From assembly GCA_947497985.1 (NCBI GenBank), contig CANMIX010000003.1, forward strand, positions 62,001 through 126,000: 64,000 nucleotides of DNA, in the 5' to 3' direction. Both the position numbers and the translations under genes were made by a program. Of this stretch, positions 42,572 to 52,428 are shown piece after piece; within the stretch, counting starts at the first letter, position 1, and each line of letters opens with the position of its first letter. The stretch is from an uncultured Paracoccaceae bacterium (GTDB lineage: Bacteria; Pseudomonadota; Alphaproteobacteria; Rhodobacterales; Rhodobacteraceae). A model generated the notes under the pieces. It was not told the origin of the DNA. It made no database searches and worked only from the letters and a program-made list of their open reading frames with translations.

Positions 42572-44329
42572 ATGCAAAAAAATACTACACAAGACGGAAT
42601 TAATGAGCTGCGCGCCGTGCGTAGACAAAGCCGACACCTGTATTGGACGGTCGGATTGTTCAGCTTTTTCGTGAACTTACTTATGCTCACAGGCCCGCTC
42701 TATATGATGCAGGTCTATGACCGGGTACTTGGCAGCCGATCAGAGGCAACATTGGTTGCCCTATCGATTCTCGTCGTCTTCCTCTACGGGATGATGGGGC
42801 TTCTGGACTATGCGCGTGGGCGGATTCTTGCCCGCATCGGTGCTCGGTTCCAAGCGGCTTTGGACAGGCGTGTATTTGACGCAATGGTCCGGAAATCCGC
42901 ATTGGACAGCGATCCGGTGGCCCAGACAGGGCTGCAGGATTTGGAAGGCATACAGCGCCTTATGTCGTCGCCTGTTTTAGGCGCTGCATTTGATTTACCT
43001 TGGACACCGATCTTCCTGGCTGGGATTGCATTGTTCCACCCATGGTTGGGGCTTTTGGCGGTCGGGGGCGGGCTGATCCTCGTCGTCATCGCGATTATGA
43101 ACCAGTTCTTCTCCAAGAAACCTCAGTCGCAAGCGAGTTCCTCTGGCCACAAGGCAAATCTGCTCTCCGAAGAGATCCGCAAAGAATCCGAGATGATCCA
43201 ATCCATGGGCATGCGGACCGCCGCGTTCCAGCGTTGGAAAGTTGCTCGTGATGCCGCGCTGAGCGATACGGTTGTGGCAAGCGACACCGGCGGTGGCTTC
43301 ACGGTATTGACCAAAACCCTGCGCCTGTTTTTGCAATCCGCGATGCTGGGCCTTGGGGCCTATTTGGTGTTGCAGGGCAATATGACGCCGGGTGCGATGA
43401 TTGCAGGTTCTATCCTGATGGGTCGCGCGTTGGCACCGATCGAGATGGGGCTGGGTCAATGGGCCATGGTGCAACGTGCCTTTAAGGGGTGGGCCAATCT
43501 GGCCGAGCTGCTTGGCAAAGTACCTGAAGAGCGCGAACGCACCGAATTGCCAAAACCCAAAGCGCGTCTGGACGTTAAAGGTCTGGCCGTGGTGCCACCA
43601 GGTGAAAACCGGCCGCAGTTGCGCAACGTGACGTTTAAGGTTGAACCTGGCCAGGCAATCGGCGTGATCGGCCCATCTGGGTCCGGTAAATCAACACTCG
43701 CGCGCGCTTTGACAGGAACATGGCGTCCGGCCGCAGGCTCAGTCCGCTTGGACGGGGCGTCATTGGATCAATATGCGCCTGACGTCTTGGGACAACACAT
43801 CGGTTATCTGCCGCAACGCATTCAGCTGTTTGAGGGAACGGTTAGCCAAAACATCGCACGTCTGGCTGCCAACCCGGATGCCAAACAGGTTGTGGCAAGT
43901 GCAAGCAAAGCGGCTGCACATGAGATGATCCTTAAACTTCCAGCCGGATACGATACCCCGGTTCATGCGGGTGGTGGTCGGCTTTCGGGTGGTCAAATGC
44001 AGCGCGTCGGACTGGCGCGTGCCTTGTACGGCGATCCGGCGATTGTCATCTTGGATGAACCCAATTCCAATCTCGACAATGAGGGGTCAATGGCACTTAA
44101 CGCTGCGATCCGTCAGATGAAGAAGGAAGGGCGCTCTGTGCTGATTATGGCGCACCGACCGGCGGCGATCCAAGAATGTGATATGCTACTGGTTATCGAA
44201 AATGGCGCACAGGCTGCGTTTGGCCCCAAAGACAAGGTTCTTGCCGAAATGGTATCCAACCATAAAAATATTCAAGCCGCTGCCAAGAAAACGCCGATAG
44301 GCCAGGCGAAGGCCGGAGGCGTATCATGA
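42572..44329 (+). CDS. Type I secretion system permease/ATPase (PrtD-like)
   Basis: A 585-residue ABC exporter half: membrane domain over residues about 25-300, then an ATPase with Walker [10 protein letters not shown] (about 370), signature LSGGQMQRV and Walker B AIVILDEP. It lacks the peptidase C39 domain, so it belongs with PrtD/AprD exporters. The start has no clear ribosome binding site. Its stop overlaps the HlyD-family gene (ATGA). No substrate with glycine-rich RTX repeats and no TolC gene was seen in the window. Confidence 0.92.
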   Translation: MQKNTTQDGINELRAVRRQSRHLYWTVGLFSFFVNLLMLTGPLYMMQVYDRVLGSRSEATLVALSILVVFLYGMMGLLDYARGRILARIGARFQAALDRRVFDAMVRKSALDSDPVAQTGLQDLEGIQRLMSSPVLGAAFDLPWTPIFLAGIALFHPWLGLLAVGGGLILVVIAIMNQFFSKKPQSQASSSGHKANLLSEEIRKESEMIQSMGMRTAAFQRWKVARDAALSDTVVASDTGGGFTVLTKTLRLFLQSAMLGLGAYLVLQGNMTPGAMIAGSILMGRALAPIEMGLGQWAMVQRAFKGWANLAELLGKVPEERERTELPKPKARLDVKGLAVVPPGENRPQLRNVTFKVEPGQAIGVIGPSGSGKSTLARALTGTWRPAAGSVRLDGASLDQYAPDVLGQHIGYLPQRIQLFEGTVSQNIARLAANPDAKQVVASASKAAAHEMILKLPAGYDTPVHAGGGRLSGGQMQRVGLARALYGDPAIVILDEPNSNLDNEGSMALNAAIRQMKKEGRSVLIMAHRPAAIQECDMLLVIENGAQAAFGPKDKVLAEMVSNHKNIQAAAKKTPIGQAKAGGVS

Positions 44330-45630
44330 GCGATACAGAGAAGTGGTCGGCGCGCCGACCCTTGTTTATTGGCTTTTTTGCGCTGTTGCTTTTGGTTGGT
44401 GGGTTTGGGACCTGGGCCGTTATGTCGAACCTTGCTGGGGCGATCATTGCCACGGGCCGTATTGAGGTGGACCGGAACCGCCAGGTTGTTCAACATATCG
44501 ACGGGGGCATTGTTTCGGAAATCCTGGTGGATGAGGGAGACACGGTTGAACTGGGTTCCCCCCTTATCAAGCTTGACGCCAGCGAGCTGAATTCGCAGTT
44601 GGCTATCACCGAAGGCCAATTGTTCGAAGTTATGGCACGCCGCGGACGCCTGGAGGCTGAGCGTGACAACGTGCAGGCTATCTCTTTTGATCCTTTGTTG
44701 ATCGAAATGGCGGATGAAAACCCGGATGTGATTGACTTCTTGTTGGGTCAACGGCGCCTGTTCATGGCCCGCAAAGACAGTGTCGCGCAAGAATCTGCTC
44801 AGCTGGAAAAGCAGCGCAATCAAATCGACGAACAGATTATCGGTGTTCAAGCGCAACAGAAATCCATGCGTCTTCAGTTGGAGTTGATTGACCAGGAGTT
44901 GGTGAGCCAACAGTCGCTTTTGGATCGCGGGCTGGCGCAAGCTGGTACCGTGTTGAACCTGCGTCGAACTCAAGCCGACCTGGAAGGTCGATTGGGTGAG
45001 CTGGTTGCAACAGAAGCACAGGCCCGCGGCCGTATCACTGAATTGGATATCGAAATCCTGAAGCTCGGCACCCAACAGCGTGAAGAGGCGATCACACGTC
45101 TGCGCGATCTGCGCTTCCAAGAGGTTGAGCTGGCGGAAAACCGGCGCAGCCTTTTGGAACGTCTCGAGCGCCTAGATATTTCTGCGCCGGTGTCTGGTAT
45201 CGTTTACGGAATGGAAGTTCACACACCACGTTCCGTCATTCGTCCCGCCGAACCTGTTCTGTACCTTGTCCCGCAGGACCGCCCTTTGGTGATTGCAGCA
45301 GAGGTCGCCCCTACGGATGTGGACCAGATTTTCGTCGGCCAAACTGTGACTTTGCGGTTTTCCGCACTGGATCAACGTGAAACGCCTGAGCTGTTCGGGA
45401 CAGTTGCGCAGGTCTCTGCGGATGCGTTCGAGGATGAGACATCACGCGTCTCTTACTATCGTGCGGAAATCCGTTTGGATCCAGGTGAACAAGAACGTTT
45501 GCCTGAGAACGCTGTTTTGATCCCTGGCATGCCGGTAGAGAGTTATATTCGGACCGAAGACCGCTCACCGCTGACCTATTTGATTAAACCTTTTGCCGAT
45601 TACTTTGTGCGCGCCTTCCGTGAAACTTAA
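44326..45630 (+). CDS. HlyD family type I secretion periplasmic adaptor
   Basis: The 434-residue product has an N-terminal membrane anchor ([22 protein letters not shown]), a lipoyl-like half ([21 protein letters not shown]), a long coiled coil (about 95-270) and a beta-barrel half ([27 protein letters not shown]). It links the ABC exporter to an outer-membrane channel. The gene overlaps the exporter gene, so the two make one unit, closed by the hairpin at 45660. Confidence 0.93.
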   Translation: MSDTEKWSARRPLFIGFFALLLLVGGFGTWAVMSNLAGAIIATGRIEVDRNRQVVQHIDGGIVSEILVDEGDTVELGSPLIKLDASELNSQLAITEGQLFEVMARRGRLEAERDNVQAISFDPLLIEMADENPDVIDFLLGQRRLFMARKDSVAQESAQLEKQRNQIDEQIIGVQAQQKSMRLQLELIDQELVSQQSLLDRGLAQAGTVLNLRRTQADLEGRLGELVATEAQARGRITELDIEILKLGTQQREEAITRLRDLRFQEVELAENRRSLLERLERLDISAPVSGIVYGMEVHTPRSVIRPAEPVLYLVPQDRPLVIAAEVAPTDVDQIFVGQTVTLRFSALDQRETPELFGTVAQVSADAFEDETSRVSYYRAEIRLDPGEQERLPENAVLIPGMPVESYIRTEDRSPLTYLIKPFADYFVRAFRET

Positions 45631-45659
45631 GGCGCAAGGCTGGCGTTCTGTCGTATTTT

Positions 45660-45686
45660 AAAGGGGTCCTCAGGTGGGGCCCCTTT
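45660..45686 (+). terminator. Terminator after the HlyD gene
   Basis: AAAGGGGTCC pairs with GGGCCCCTTT (one T-G pair); the T-run after it is short. Confidence 0.6.
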
Positions 45687-45753
45687 GCTCTTTTCCAAAA
45701 CCGCTCTCGACGTTAGCCTGCGACAAAACTCTCTTTCTATAAGGAACGAAAAA

Positions 45754-46212
45754 ATGACCATAGATGCAAAACTGGCAGAACTGGGACTGAGCCTTCCTGC
45801 GGCACCGGCCCCGGCGGCGAACTATGTCCCATATGTGGTTGCAGGCGATATGGTCTATGTTTCGGGGCAGATTTCAGCAGATGAAAATGGCTTGATCGCC
45901 GGAACATTGGGTGCAGATCTGGACGTCGCGGCCGGGCAGGCCGCTGCACGCCGGTGCGCCTTGTCGTTGTTGGCTCAGTTGAAAGCTGCCTGTGGTGGGG
46001 ATCTGGGCCGCCTCGTGCGGGTGGTAAAGCTGGGCGCCTTTGTGAATTCGACCGCAGAGTTCACCGAGCAGCCGCAAGTTATCAACGGCGCGTCTGATCT
46101 TTTGGTTGAACTGTTGGGTGATGCAGGTCGCCATGCGCGCTCTGCTGTGTCTTCACCATCGCTCCCCATGGGTGTTGCCGTCGAAATCGACGCAGTTTTC
46201 CAGATCAAGTAA
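45754..46212 (+). CDS. RidA family protein
   Basis: A 152-residue Rid-superfamily protein: MTIDAKLAELGLSLPAAPAPAANYVPYV, MVYVSGQISADENG, VVKLGAFVNSTAEF, AVSSPSLPMGVAVEIDAVF (cited in parts). Family members hydrolyse reactive enamines/imines from PLP enzymes. AAGGAA lies before the ATG. It is a single gene between two terminators; the hairpin at 46244-46268 is a perfect 9-base stem. Confidence 0.9.
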   Translation: MTIDAKLAELGLSLPAAPAPAANYVPYVVAGDMVYVSGQISADENGLIAGTLGADLDVAAGQAAARRCALSLLAQLKAACGGDLGRLVRVVKLGAFVNSTAEFTEQPQVINGASDLLVELLGDAGRHARSAVSSPSLPMGVAVEIDAVFQIK

Positions 46213-46243
46213 GATAATTGCACAAGTGCTGGTCAAAACGACT

Positions 46244-46268
46244 GTCACGCCCAATGTCGGGGCGTGAC
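46244..46268 (+). terminator. Hairpin after RidA gene
   Basis: GTCACGCCC (46244-46252) pairs with GGGCGTGAC (46260-46268) around a 7-base loop. No T-run follows, so its role as a terminator is uncertain. Confidence 0.4.
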
Positions 46269-46387
46269 GGGGCATAGTGCCGGTATTGTGAACATGTGCC
46301 CGCTGTCAGAGGCGAACTGAGGTTGAACCGCATGTGGGGCATCCCAGATACTGGCAATGCCTAGTCAACATCACGCAGGGGATGGCA

Positions 46388-47575
46388 ATGGACGGATCCG
46401 CAATCGAAATCCAGGTATTGGCCAGCATCGAACAGATGAGCGCCGGGGATTGGGATGCTTGCGCTTGTCCAGAGAGTGATGACGGCGGCCGGCCTCTGGA
46501 TCCGTTTACGACACATCGGTTTCTGCGCGCCCTGGAAAAAAGCGGTTCTGTCGGACCCGGAACGGGCTGGCAGCCGCAGTATCTGGCGGCGTTTCAAGAT
46601 GGAACCCTGATTGCCTGTGCGCCGCTCTACGCAAAGGGGCACAGCCAGGGCGAATATGTTTTTGACCACAATTGGGCCCATGCATACGAGAGTGCTGGCG
46701 GTCGTTATTACCCCAAATTGCAAGTGGCGGTCCCATTTACGCCAGCTACGGGTCGGCGCTTTCTGGTGCGACCGGGATATGAAGGGCTTGGCCATTCCGC
46801 CCTGGTCCAAGGTGCGGTGCAGCTTGCCGAGAACAACCAATTGTCCTCACTGCACATCACCTTTTGTACGGACACCGAACGCGCAATTGGCGAAGAGATG
46901 AAACTCTTGGTGCGCAACGGGCAGCAGTATCACTGGCTGAACGATGACTATGCGGATTTTGACGGTTTTCTTGCGTCTTTATCTTCGCGAAAACGCAAAA
47001 ACATTCGCAAAGAACGCAAACAGGCGCAGGACTTTGGGGGCACGATCCACAGTTTCAGTGGGCAGGATCTTCGCCCGGAACATTGGGATGCGTTTTGGAC
47101 ATTTTATCAGGATACGGGCGCGCGCAAATGGGGCTCTCCCTATTTGACCCGTGCGTTTTTTGACATCGCGCATGATACGATGGCCGATGACATGACGCTG
47201 GTTCTGGCCGAACGCGAAGGGCAGTACGTCGCGGGTGCGTTGAACTTCATGGGGCGCGAGACGCTTTTTGGCCGATATTGGGGCTGTTCGGAACACCATC
47301 CGTGTTTGCATTTCGAACTGTGCTATTATCAGGCAATTGATCTGGCAATTGCCGAAGGGATGTCTCGTGTCGAAGCTGGTGCGCAGGGCGATCACAAACT
47401 GGCGCGTGGCTACCTGCCTACGATGACGCACAGCCTGCATTGGATGCGTGATCCGGGGTTTTCTGACGCGGTTGAGCGTTACTTGGTGGCCGAACGCGCC
47501 GCCATCGAGGAAGAGATCGAGGTACTCACCGATTATGGACCCTTTCGCAAAGCTGACGTGGAGGAACAAGAATGA
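46388..47575 (+). CDS. FemAB-like/DUF482 peptidogalycan biosynthesis family protein
   Basis: The 395-residue product carries the DUF482 pattern: [99 protein letters not shown] (cited in parts). It has a GNAT/FemAB-like fold that may transfer acyl or aminoacyl groups; the reaction is unknown. Start 46388 is chosen because AGGGG lies 7 bases upstream. Its stop overlaps the pterin dehydratase gene as ATGA. Confidence 0.85.
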   Translation: MDGSAIEIQVLASIEQMSAGDWDACACPESDDGGRPLDPFTTHRFLRALEKSGSVGPGTGWQPQYLAAFQDGTLIACAPLYAKGHSQGEYVFDHNWAHAYESAGGRYYPKLQVAVPFTPATGRRFLVRPGYEGLGHSALVQGAVQLAENNQLSSLHITFCTDTERAIGEEMKLLVRNGQQYHWLNDDYADFDGFLASLSSRKRKNIRKERKQAQDFGGTIHSFSGQDLRPEHWDAFWTFYQDTGARKWGSPYLTRAFFDIAHDTMADDMTLVLAEREGQYVAGALNFMGRETLFGRYWGCSEHHPCLHFELCYYQAIDLAIAEGMSRVEAGAQGDHKLARGYLPTMTHSLHWMRDPGFSDAVERYLVAERAAIEEEIEVLTDYGPFRKADVEEQE

Positions 47576-47865
47576 CCGAGAAATTGTCTGAGACCGCCCG
47601 TGGCTCACTGCTGGGCCCATTGTTTGAGGCCGGATGGGCGATGGTGGAGGGGCGCGATGCGATTTGCAAAACCTACAAGTTTGCCAATTTTGTCGATGCT
47701 TTCGGCTGGATGACCAAAGTGGCAATTTGGTCGGAAAAATGGAACCACCATCCGGAATGGTCCAATGTCTACAACAAGGTAGAGGTTGTCCTGACGACCC
47801 ATGATGTCGACGGCATCAGCGCGTTGGATGCTAAATTGGCCCGAAAAATGGACTCTTTAAGCTAG
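47572..47865 (+). CDS. 4a-hydroxytetrahydrobiopterin dehydratase (PCD/DCoH)
   Basis: The 97-residue product has the PCD signature [18 protein letters not shown] and [15 protein letters not shown]. It dehydrates 4a-hydroxytetrahydrobiopterin in pterin recycling, for example after phenylalanine hydroxylase. No pterin-dependent hydroxylase is nearby. It is translationally coupled to the FemAB-like gene upstream; that pairing has no known logic. Confidence 0.93.
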   Translation: MTEKLSETARGSLLGPLFEAGWAMVEGRDAICKTYKFANFVDAFGWMTKVAIWSEKWNHHPEWSNVYNKVEVVLTTHDVDGISALDAKLARKMDSLS

Positions 47866-47908
47866 GTGAGAGAGGCGCTGAGCTGCGCCCCCCAGATGTT
47901 GTTGTGGC

Positions 47909-48397
47909 TCAGCCCATGGCGTCCAGAAGGCCTTCACCGGCGGAGACTTCGCACTGTCCGGGGCTCTCTTCGAGGTTCAGAACTTTTACTTCACCATCAG
48001 TGACCAGCATTGCATAGCGTTTGGAGCGTCCAATTAGGCCAGCGGGCGGTGCGTCAAATCGCATCCCGATGGCGTCGGTGAACACGCTTTCGGCGTCGCC
48101 AAGCATGGTAATCCCTGCATCAGCGGCGCCAGTGGCCGCACCCCAGGCCTGCATAACAAAGGGATCGTTGGCCGAGACACAGATGATCTCTTCCACACCC
48201 TTGGCCAAGAACTGGTCTTTTGTACGCATGAAGCTTGGCACATGTGCTGAGTGACAGGTTGGTGTGAACGCACCGGGAACGGCAAAGATCACGATGGTGC
48301 GCCCTTTGGTGAGATCGCTCAGTGCGACCTGTTCGGGGCCGTCTGCTCCCATGCGGGTTAATTGAGCATCAGGCAGTTGGTCGCCTACAGAAATCAT
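47909..48397 (-). CDS. Peroxiredoxin (Prx5 type)
   Basis: A 162-residue thiol peroxidase: MISVGDQLPDAQL, IVIFAVPGAFTPTCHSAHVPSF with the peroxidatic Cys in PTC (about residue 50), and later MLVTDGEVKVLNLE. It reduces peroxides at the expense of a thiol donor. Other cysteines occur near residues 80 and 150, but resolving Cys is uncertain. AGAGGAAC precedes the ATG at 48397. It is divergent from the ferredoxin-reductase gene. Confidence 0.93.
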   Translation of the reverse strand: MISVGDQLPDAQLTRMGADGPEQVALSDLTKGRTIVIFAVPGAFTPTCHSAHVPSFMRTKDQFLAKGVEEIICVSANDPFVMQAWGAATGAADAGITMLGDAESVFTDAIGMRFDAPPAGLIGRSKRYAMLVTDGEVKVLNLEESPGQCEVSAGEGLLDAMG

Positions 48398-48492
48398 CGC
48401 GCGTTCCTCTTCTTGCATTTGCGTTTCCTAGCACTCGGAATATAGGTTCCACCGAGACCGTGACCAGATTGTTTTCAGGAGGCAAGCAAGTA

Positions 48493-49704
48493 ATGGGCCA
48501 TATCGTAGTTGTTGGGGCAGGGCAGGCCGGATCATCCTTGGTTGCGAAGCTGCGTAAGGATGGGTTTGACGGCGACATCACTCTGATTGGTGCCGAAACC
48601 GCGCTTCCCTATCAACGTCCGCCACTTTCCAAAGCGTATCTGCTGGGAGAGATGGAGAAAGAGCGCCTTTATCTGCGACCAGAGAGCTTTTACGCAGACA
48701 ACAACGTCACCCTAAAGCTGGGAAGCCGCGTTCAAGCGATAGACCCTGTTGCAAAGACGGTCTCCCTTGAAGGTGAGGTGATTGCCTATGACCAACTGGC
48801 GCTGACCACCGGTTCACACCCGCGCCGTTTGCCTGCCGCTATTGGCGGGGATTTGGGCGGCGTGCATGTTGTTCGGGACTTGGCGGATGTGGATGGCATG
48901 TCCCCTGACGTAACTGCAGGAAAACGCGCGCTTATTGTTGGTGGTGGCTACATCGGCCTTGAGGCCGCGGCGGTCTGTGCCAAACGCGGCGTGTCGGTTG
49001 TATTGGTCGAGATGGCAGACCGTATCCTGCAACGTGTTGCTGCACCTGAGACATCCGATTACTTCCGAACACTGCATCAATCTCATGATGTTGAAATTCG
49101 CGAAGCAACCGGGCTTGTGCGCCTGCTGGGCGACAACGGTCGTGTCACCGGTGCAGAACTGAGCGATGGCAGCACGTTGGAGTTGGACTTTGTCATTGTG
49201 GGTGTCGGCATTTCCGCAGCGACTGAGCTGGCTGACATGGCCGGGCTTGAGATCGACAACGGCATCAGGACCGACACCTATGGACGCACGTCTGTGCCCA
49301 CGATCTGGTCGGCAGGCGACTGTGCGTCCTTCCCATACAAAGGTCAGCGCATTCGTTTGGAAAGCGTGCCAAATGCCATCGATCAAGCCGAAGTGGTTGC
49401 ACAGAACATGATGGGAGCCGACAAGGAATATGTCGCGCAGCCTTGGTTCTGGTCGGATCAATACGACGTCAAATTGCAAATCGCGGGTCTGAACACCGGC
49501 TATGATCATGTGGTCACGCGCAAAGGCGAGGGAGCGCAGGCGTCGTTTTGGTATTTCAAAGGGGATCAATTGGTTGCGGTTGATGCGATGAATGATCCAC
49601 GCGCTTATATGGTGGGCAAGCGTCTGATTGATAATGGTAAAACGGCGGATACATCAATTGTATCCGACCCCTCCGCAGACCTTAAACCCCTACTGAAAGC
49701 ATGA
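48493..49704 (+). CDS. NAD(P)/FAD-dependent oxidoreductase (ferredoxin/rubredoxin reductase type)
   Basis: The 403-residue product has two dinucleotide-binding motifs (VVVGAGQAGSSLVAK at the N-terminus for FAD, ALIVGGGYIGLEAAAVCAKRG near 145 for NAD(P)H) and the C-terminal reductase tail (WFWSDQYDVKLQIAGL). It resembles putidaredoxin/BphA4-type reductases that serve monooxygenases or other ferredoxin users. The partner is unknown; none is adjacent. The ATG at 48493 is preceded by AGGAGG. Its stop overlaps rsmD as ATGA. Confidence 0.93.
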   Translation: MGHIVVVGAGQAGSSLVAKLRKDGFDGDITLIGAETALPYQRPPLSKAYLLGEMEKERLYLRPESFYADNNVTLKLGSRVQAIDPVAKTVSLEGEVIAYDQLALTTGSHPRRLPAAIGGDLGGVHVVRDLADVDGMSPDVTAGKRALIVGGGYIGLEAAAVCAKRGVSVVLVEMADRILQRVAAPETSDYFRTLHQSHDVEIREATGLVRLLGDNGRVTGAELSDGSTLELDFVIVGVGISAATELADMAGLEIDNGIRTDTYGRTSVPTIWSAGDCASFPYKGQRIRLESVPNAIDQAEVVAQNMMGADKEYVAQPWFWSDQYDVKLQIAGLNTGYDHVVTRKGEGAQASFWYFKGDQLVAVDAMNDPRAYMVGKRLIDNGKTADTSIVSDPSADLKPLLKA

Positions 49705-50261
49705 GGATAATTGCCGGCGATTTCCGTGGTCGCGCGCTTGCCGCTGTTGGCAAAGGTGATGTGGGTGCGCATCTGCGCCCCACAACCGACCGTGTGCGCG
49801 AAAGCCTTTTTAATGTTCTGATGCACACTGGTGCCATTCCTGACGCACGTGTGTTGGATCTGTTTGCGGGCACCGGCGCGCTTGGCCTTGAGGCACTGTC
49901 GCGCGGTGCGGCGGGTGTAACCTTTGTGGATGATGGCAGGGTTTCAACTGGGTTGATAAAGAAAAACATCGATCTGTGCCGTGCTGCAGATCGATGCCAG
50001 TTGATGCGCCGCGATGTGCTAAAAGTGGGCGCAAACGTCGATGCACCTTATGATCTGATCTTTCTCGATCCGCCCTATGGGAAGGGTCTTGGAGAAAAGG
50101 CATTGGATGTTGCGACCAAGGGCGGGTGGATCGCACAAGACGCGTTGATCGTCTGGGAAGAAAACGCACCGATGTCACCGCCACCGGGCTTCAGCCTTGA
50201 GAGCAGTCGCAAATATGGTGAGACGCATATCACGCTGATGTGGTTTGAAGGTGCTGCGTAA
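49701..50261 (+). CDS. rsmD: 16S rRNA (guanine966-N2)-methyltransferase RsmD
   Basis: A 186-residue Rossmann methyltransferase: MRIIAGDFRGRAL, RPTTDRVRESLFNVL, VLDLFAGTGALGLEALSRGA for SAM binding and the N-methyl motif FLDPPYG. It methylates G966 of 16S rRNA. Coupled by ATGA overlap to the upstream reductase gene. Confidence 0.97.
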   Translation: MRIIAGDFRGRALAAVGKGDVGAHLRPTTDRVRESLFNVLMHTGAIPDARVLDLFAGTGALGLEALSRGAAGVTFVDDGRVSTGLIKKNIDLCRAADRCQLMRRDVLKVGANVDAPYDLIFLDPPYGKGLGEKALDVATKGGWIAQDALIVWEENAPMSPPPGFSLESSRKYGETHITLMWFEGAA

Positions 50262-50318
50262 TCGCCCGTTACATTTGCGCGTTACTCTGATCGTCCAATA
50301 CCCCAAAGGAACCCCACC

Positions 50319-50984
50319 ATGCCCGTGACAAATCCAACCCCGAAATTGGTGATATTTGACTGTGACGGGGTGCTGGTCGACAGCGAAATTGCCACCAACC
50401 ATGTGTTGATTGAGGATCTCGCCACACGCGGTCTGAATGTCACAATGGATCAATGCATGGATCTGTTTGTCGGGGGCACGATGAAGGGCGTTTACGGCAA
50501 GGCGCGTGCAATGGGCGCAGATCTGCCCGAAGGCTGGGTCGAATTGATCTATGCCAAGATGTACGCGCGATTAGAGGAGGGGGTCGATTTGGTTCCGGGG
50601 GTCCCCGAATTATTGGCGCAGTTAAGGGCTGCAGGTATCCCCTTTTGCGTGGCCTCCAATGGCAGCGAAGCTAAAATGAAAATCACCCTTGGGCAAAACG
50701 GCCTATGGGATATGTTTCATCCGCATGCAATGTTTTCCGCACATTCCTTGAGGATCGCCAAACCGGATCCTGGGTTGTTCCTGGCTGCGGCAAGCCATTT
50801 TGACGTGCAGGCTCGCGATTGTGTCGTGATTGAGGACAGCGAAACCGGCGCGCTGGCCGCTGCACGGGCTGGCATGCGTTGCCTAGGTCATGTGCCACAC
50901 GGAAACGGTGCACGGCTGGCCGGGCACAATGCTGAAGTATTTCAAAGAATGGAAGACGTTGCTACGCTACTTAGCCTAGGCTGA
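50319..50984 (+). CDS. HAD superfamily hydrolase (phosphatase/phosphomutase-like)
   Basis: The 221-residue product has HAD motif I DCDGVLVDSE (about residues 11-20), motif II in ASNGSEAKM, motif III lysine in AKPDPGLF and motif IV VIEDSETGALAA. This is subfamily IA, as in phosphoglycolate phosphatase and beta-phosphoglucomutase. Substrate uncertain. AAGGAACC precedes the ATG. It follows rsmD by 57 bases. Confidence 0.92.
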   Translation: MPVTNPTPKLVIFDCDGVLVDSEIATNHVLIEDLATRGLNVTMDQCMDLFVGGTMKGVYGKARAMGADLPEGWVELIYAKMYARLEEGVDLVPGVPELLAQLRAAGIPFCVASNGSEAKMKITLGQNGLWDMFHPHAMFSAHSLRIAKPDPGLFLAAASHFDVQARDCVVIEDSETGALAAARAGMRCLGHVPHGNGARLAGHNAEVFQRMEDVATLLSLG

Positions 50985-51143
50985 TTAATCAACTTTATGT
51001 GATTTTCTAGCAACTTATCGGTGTGTTTTTCGGTATTTTATCGAGCGCGTTTTGAGTCGGTGTGTCGTGGACTTATACAACTCAGGTGAAATGCGCGTAT
51101 TGAAACATTGGCTTTTAACGAGCTTTATTTACCTGGAAGATCC

Positions 51144-51470
51144 ATGAAGTTTATCAAAACACCTAGCCTTTTATTTGTATCTGTGTTGGCCCTGTCTGCC
51201 TGTGTTTCACCTGATGTGGTGACCAAATCCAATGTCGGCGACCGTGACTTGACCTGTGAACAAATCGCCGCCCAAATGGTACAGCTGGACGAAATTCGGG
51301 CCGAGGCCGAAAAAGGAAAAACCGCGTCTGGTAAGAATGTTGCAGCCGCAATTCTGTTCTGGCCAGCAATTATCGGCAACTACCAAAATGCGAAACAGGC
51401 TTTGGAAGCTGCGAATGAACGTCATGAAGTTCTGGTCGAGCTGGCTCAGAAGAAAAATTGCCAACTGTAA
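51144..51470 (+). CDS. Small putative lipoprotein of unknown function
   Basis: A 108-residue protein with a signal peptide and lipobox LSAC (about residues 15-18). The mature part is charged and helical (CEQIAAQMVQLDEIRAEAEKGKTA, QNAKQALEAANERHEVLVELAQKKNC) with one short hydrophobic patch AAAILFWPAII. No family recognised. GGAAGATCC precedes the ATG. The region before it (50985-51143) is AT-rich and probably holds its promoter. Confidence 0.75.
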   Translation: MKFIKTPSLLFVSVLALSACVSPDVVTKSNVGDRDLTCEQIAAQMVQLDEIRAEAEKGKTASGKNVAAAILFWPAIIGNYQNAKQALEAANERHEVLVELAQKKNCQL

Positions 51471-51514
51471 GGGGCAATGGCCTAAACCGGGTCAACATCT
51501 TGAAACGTTGATGG

Positions 51515-51539
51515 TGCAGGAGGGGTCCCTCCTGCATTT
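51515..51539. terminator. Terminator between lipoprotein gene and map (bidirectional)
   Basis: TGCAGGAGGG pairs with CCCTCCTGCA around a two-base loop GT, followed by TTT. It sits between convergent genes. Confidence 0.75.
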
Positions 51540-52349
51540 CTATTCATAAGTCGGGTGGAATTTATCGCCGGGCGACAGCGTGAAAATCTCAAACCCATCT
51601 GCGGTGACACCGATTGAGTGTTCAAACTGGGCAGACAGCGACTTGTCACGCGTCACGGCGGTCCATTCATCGGCCAAAACTTTGGTTTCTGGACGACCAA
51701 GGTTGATCATGGGCTCGATTGTAAAAAACATGCCCTCCTCAAGAACCGGGCCTGTTCCAGGACGGCCATAGTGCAGAACATTTGGGGGGGCATGGAACAC
51801 TTGGCCTAACCCGTGGCCGCAGAAATCACGCACCACGCTCATGCGGTGGCTTTCAGCATAGACCTGAATGGCATGACCGATATCGCCAAATGTATTGCCC
51901 GGTTTGACCGCTTCGATCCCTTTCATCAGGGAATCGTGGGTCACTTGGATCAGACGTTCCGCCTTGCGGGGCAATTTACCGGCAACAAACATCCGGCTCG
52001 TGTCGCCGAACCACCCATCCAGAATCACGGTGACGTCGATATTCATAATATCGCCGTCTTTTAGCTTCTTGTCGCTTGGGATGCCGTGACAGACGACATG
52101 GTTCACACTGATGCAGCTTGCATGCTGGTAGCCTTTGTAGCCGATCGTGGCTGAAGTCGACGGGGACGCCTCCACCATTTCGGTGATCAAACGGTCGATT
52201 TCACCGGTGGTCTGGCCGGGGAAAACATGCGGTGCGATGTCATCAAGGATCTGCGCCGCCAGCTTGCCTGCAGCGTGCATGCCTGCAAAATCCGCTTCTT
52301 GGTAGATGCGGATGCCATCTTTGGTGGTGCGGCCGTCTTTCGATCTCAT
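51540..52349 (-). CDS. map: Type I methionine aminopeptidase
   Basis: The 269-residue product is full-length MAP: GYQHASCISVNHVVCHGIPSD, NIDVTVILDGWFGDTSRMF, GHGLGQVFHAPPNVLHYGRPGTG, FTIEPMINLG, FEHSIGVT (cited in parts; two Asp, His and two Glu metal ligands). It removes initiator methionine. The ATG at 52349 is chosen because GGAG lies 7 bases upstream; a TTG at 52361 is less likely. Confidence 0.96.
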   Translation of the reverse strand: MRSKDGRTTKDGIRIYQEADFAGMHAAGKLAAQILDDIAPHVFPGQTTGEIDRLITEMVEASPSTSATIGYKGYQHASCISVNHVVCHGIPSDKKLKDGDIMNIDVTVILDGWFGDTSRMFVAGKLPRKAERLIQVTHDSLMKGIEAVKPGNTFGDIGHAIQVYAESHRMSVVRDFCGHGLGQVFHAPPNVLHYGRPGTGPVLEEGMFFTIEPMINLGRPETKVLADEWTAVTRDKSLSAQFEHSIGVTADGFEIFTLSPGDKFHPTYE

Positions 52350-52428
52350 CAAGGGCTCCAATGCTTACCTGTTGGCCCGTATTTAAGGGGTTTTCCGGCA
52401 AAGGGCCAGTGCCCCGAAGGACTAGGTC

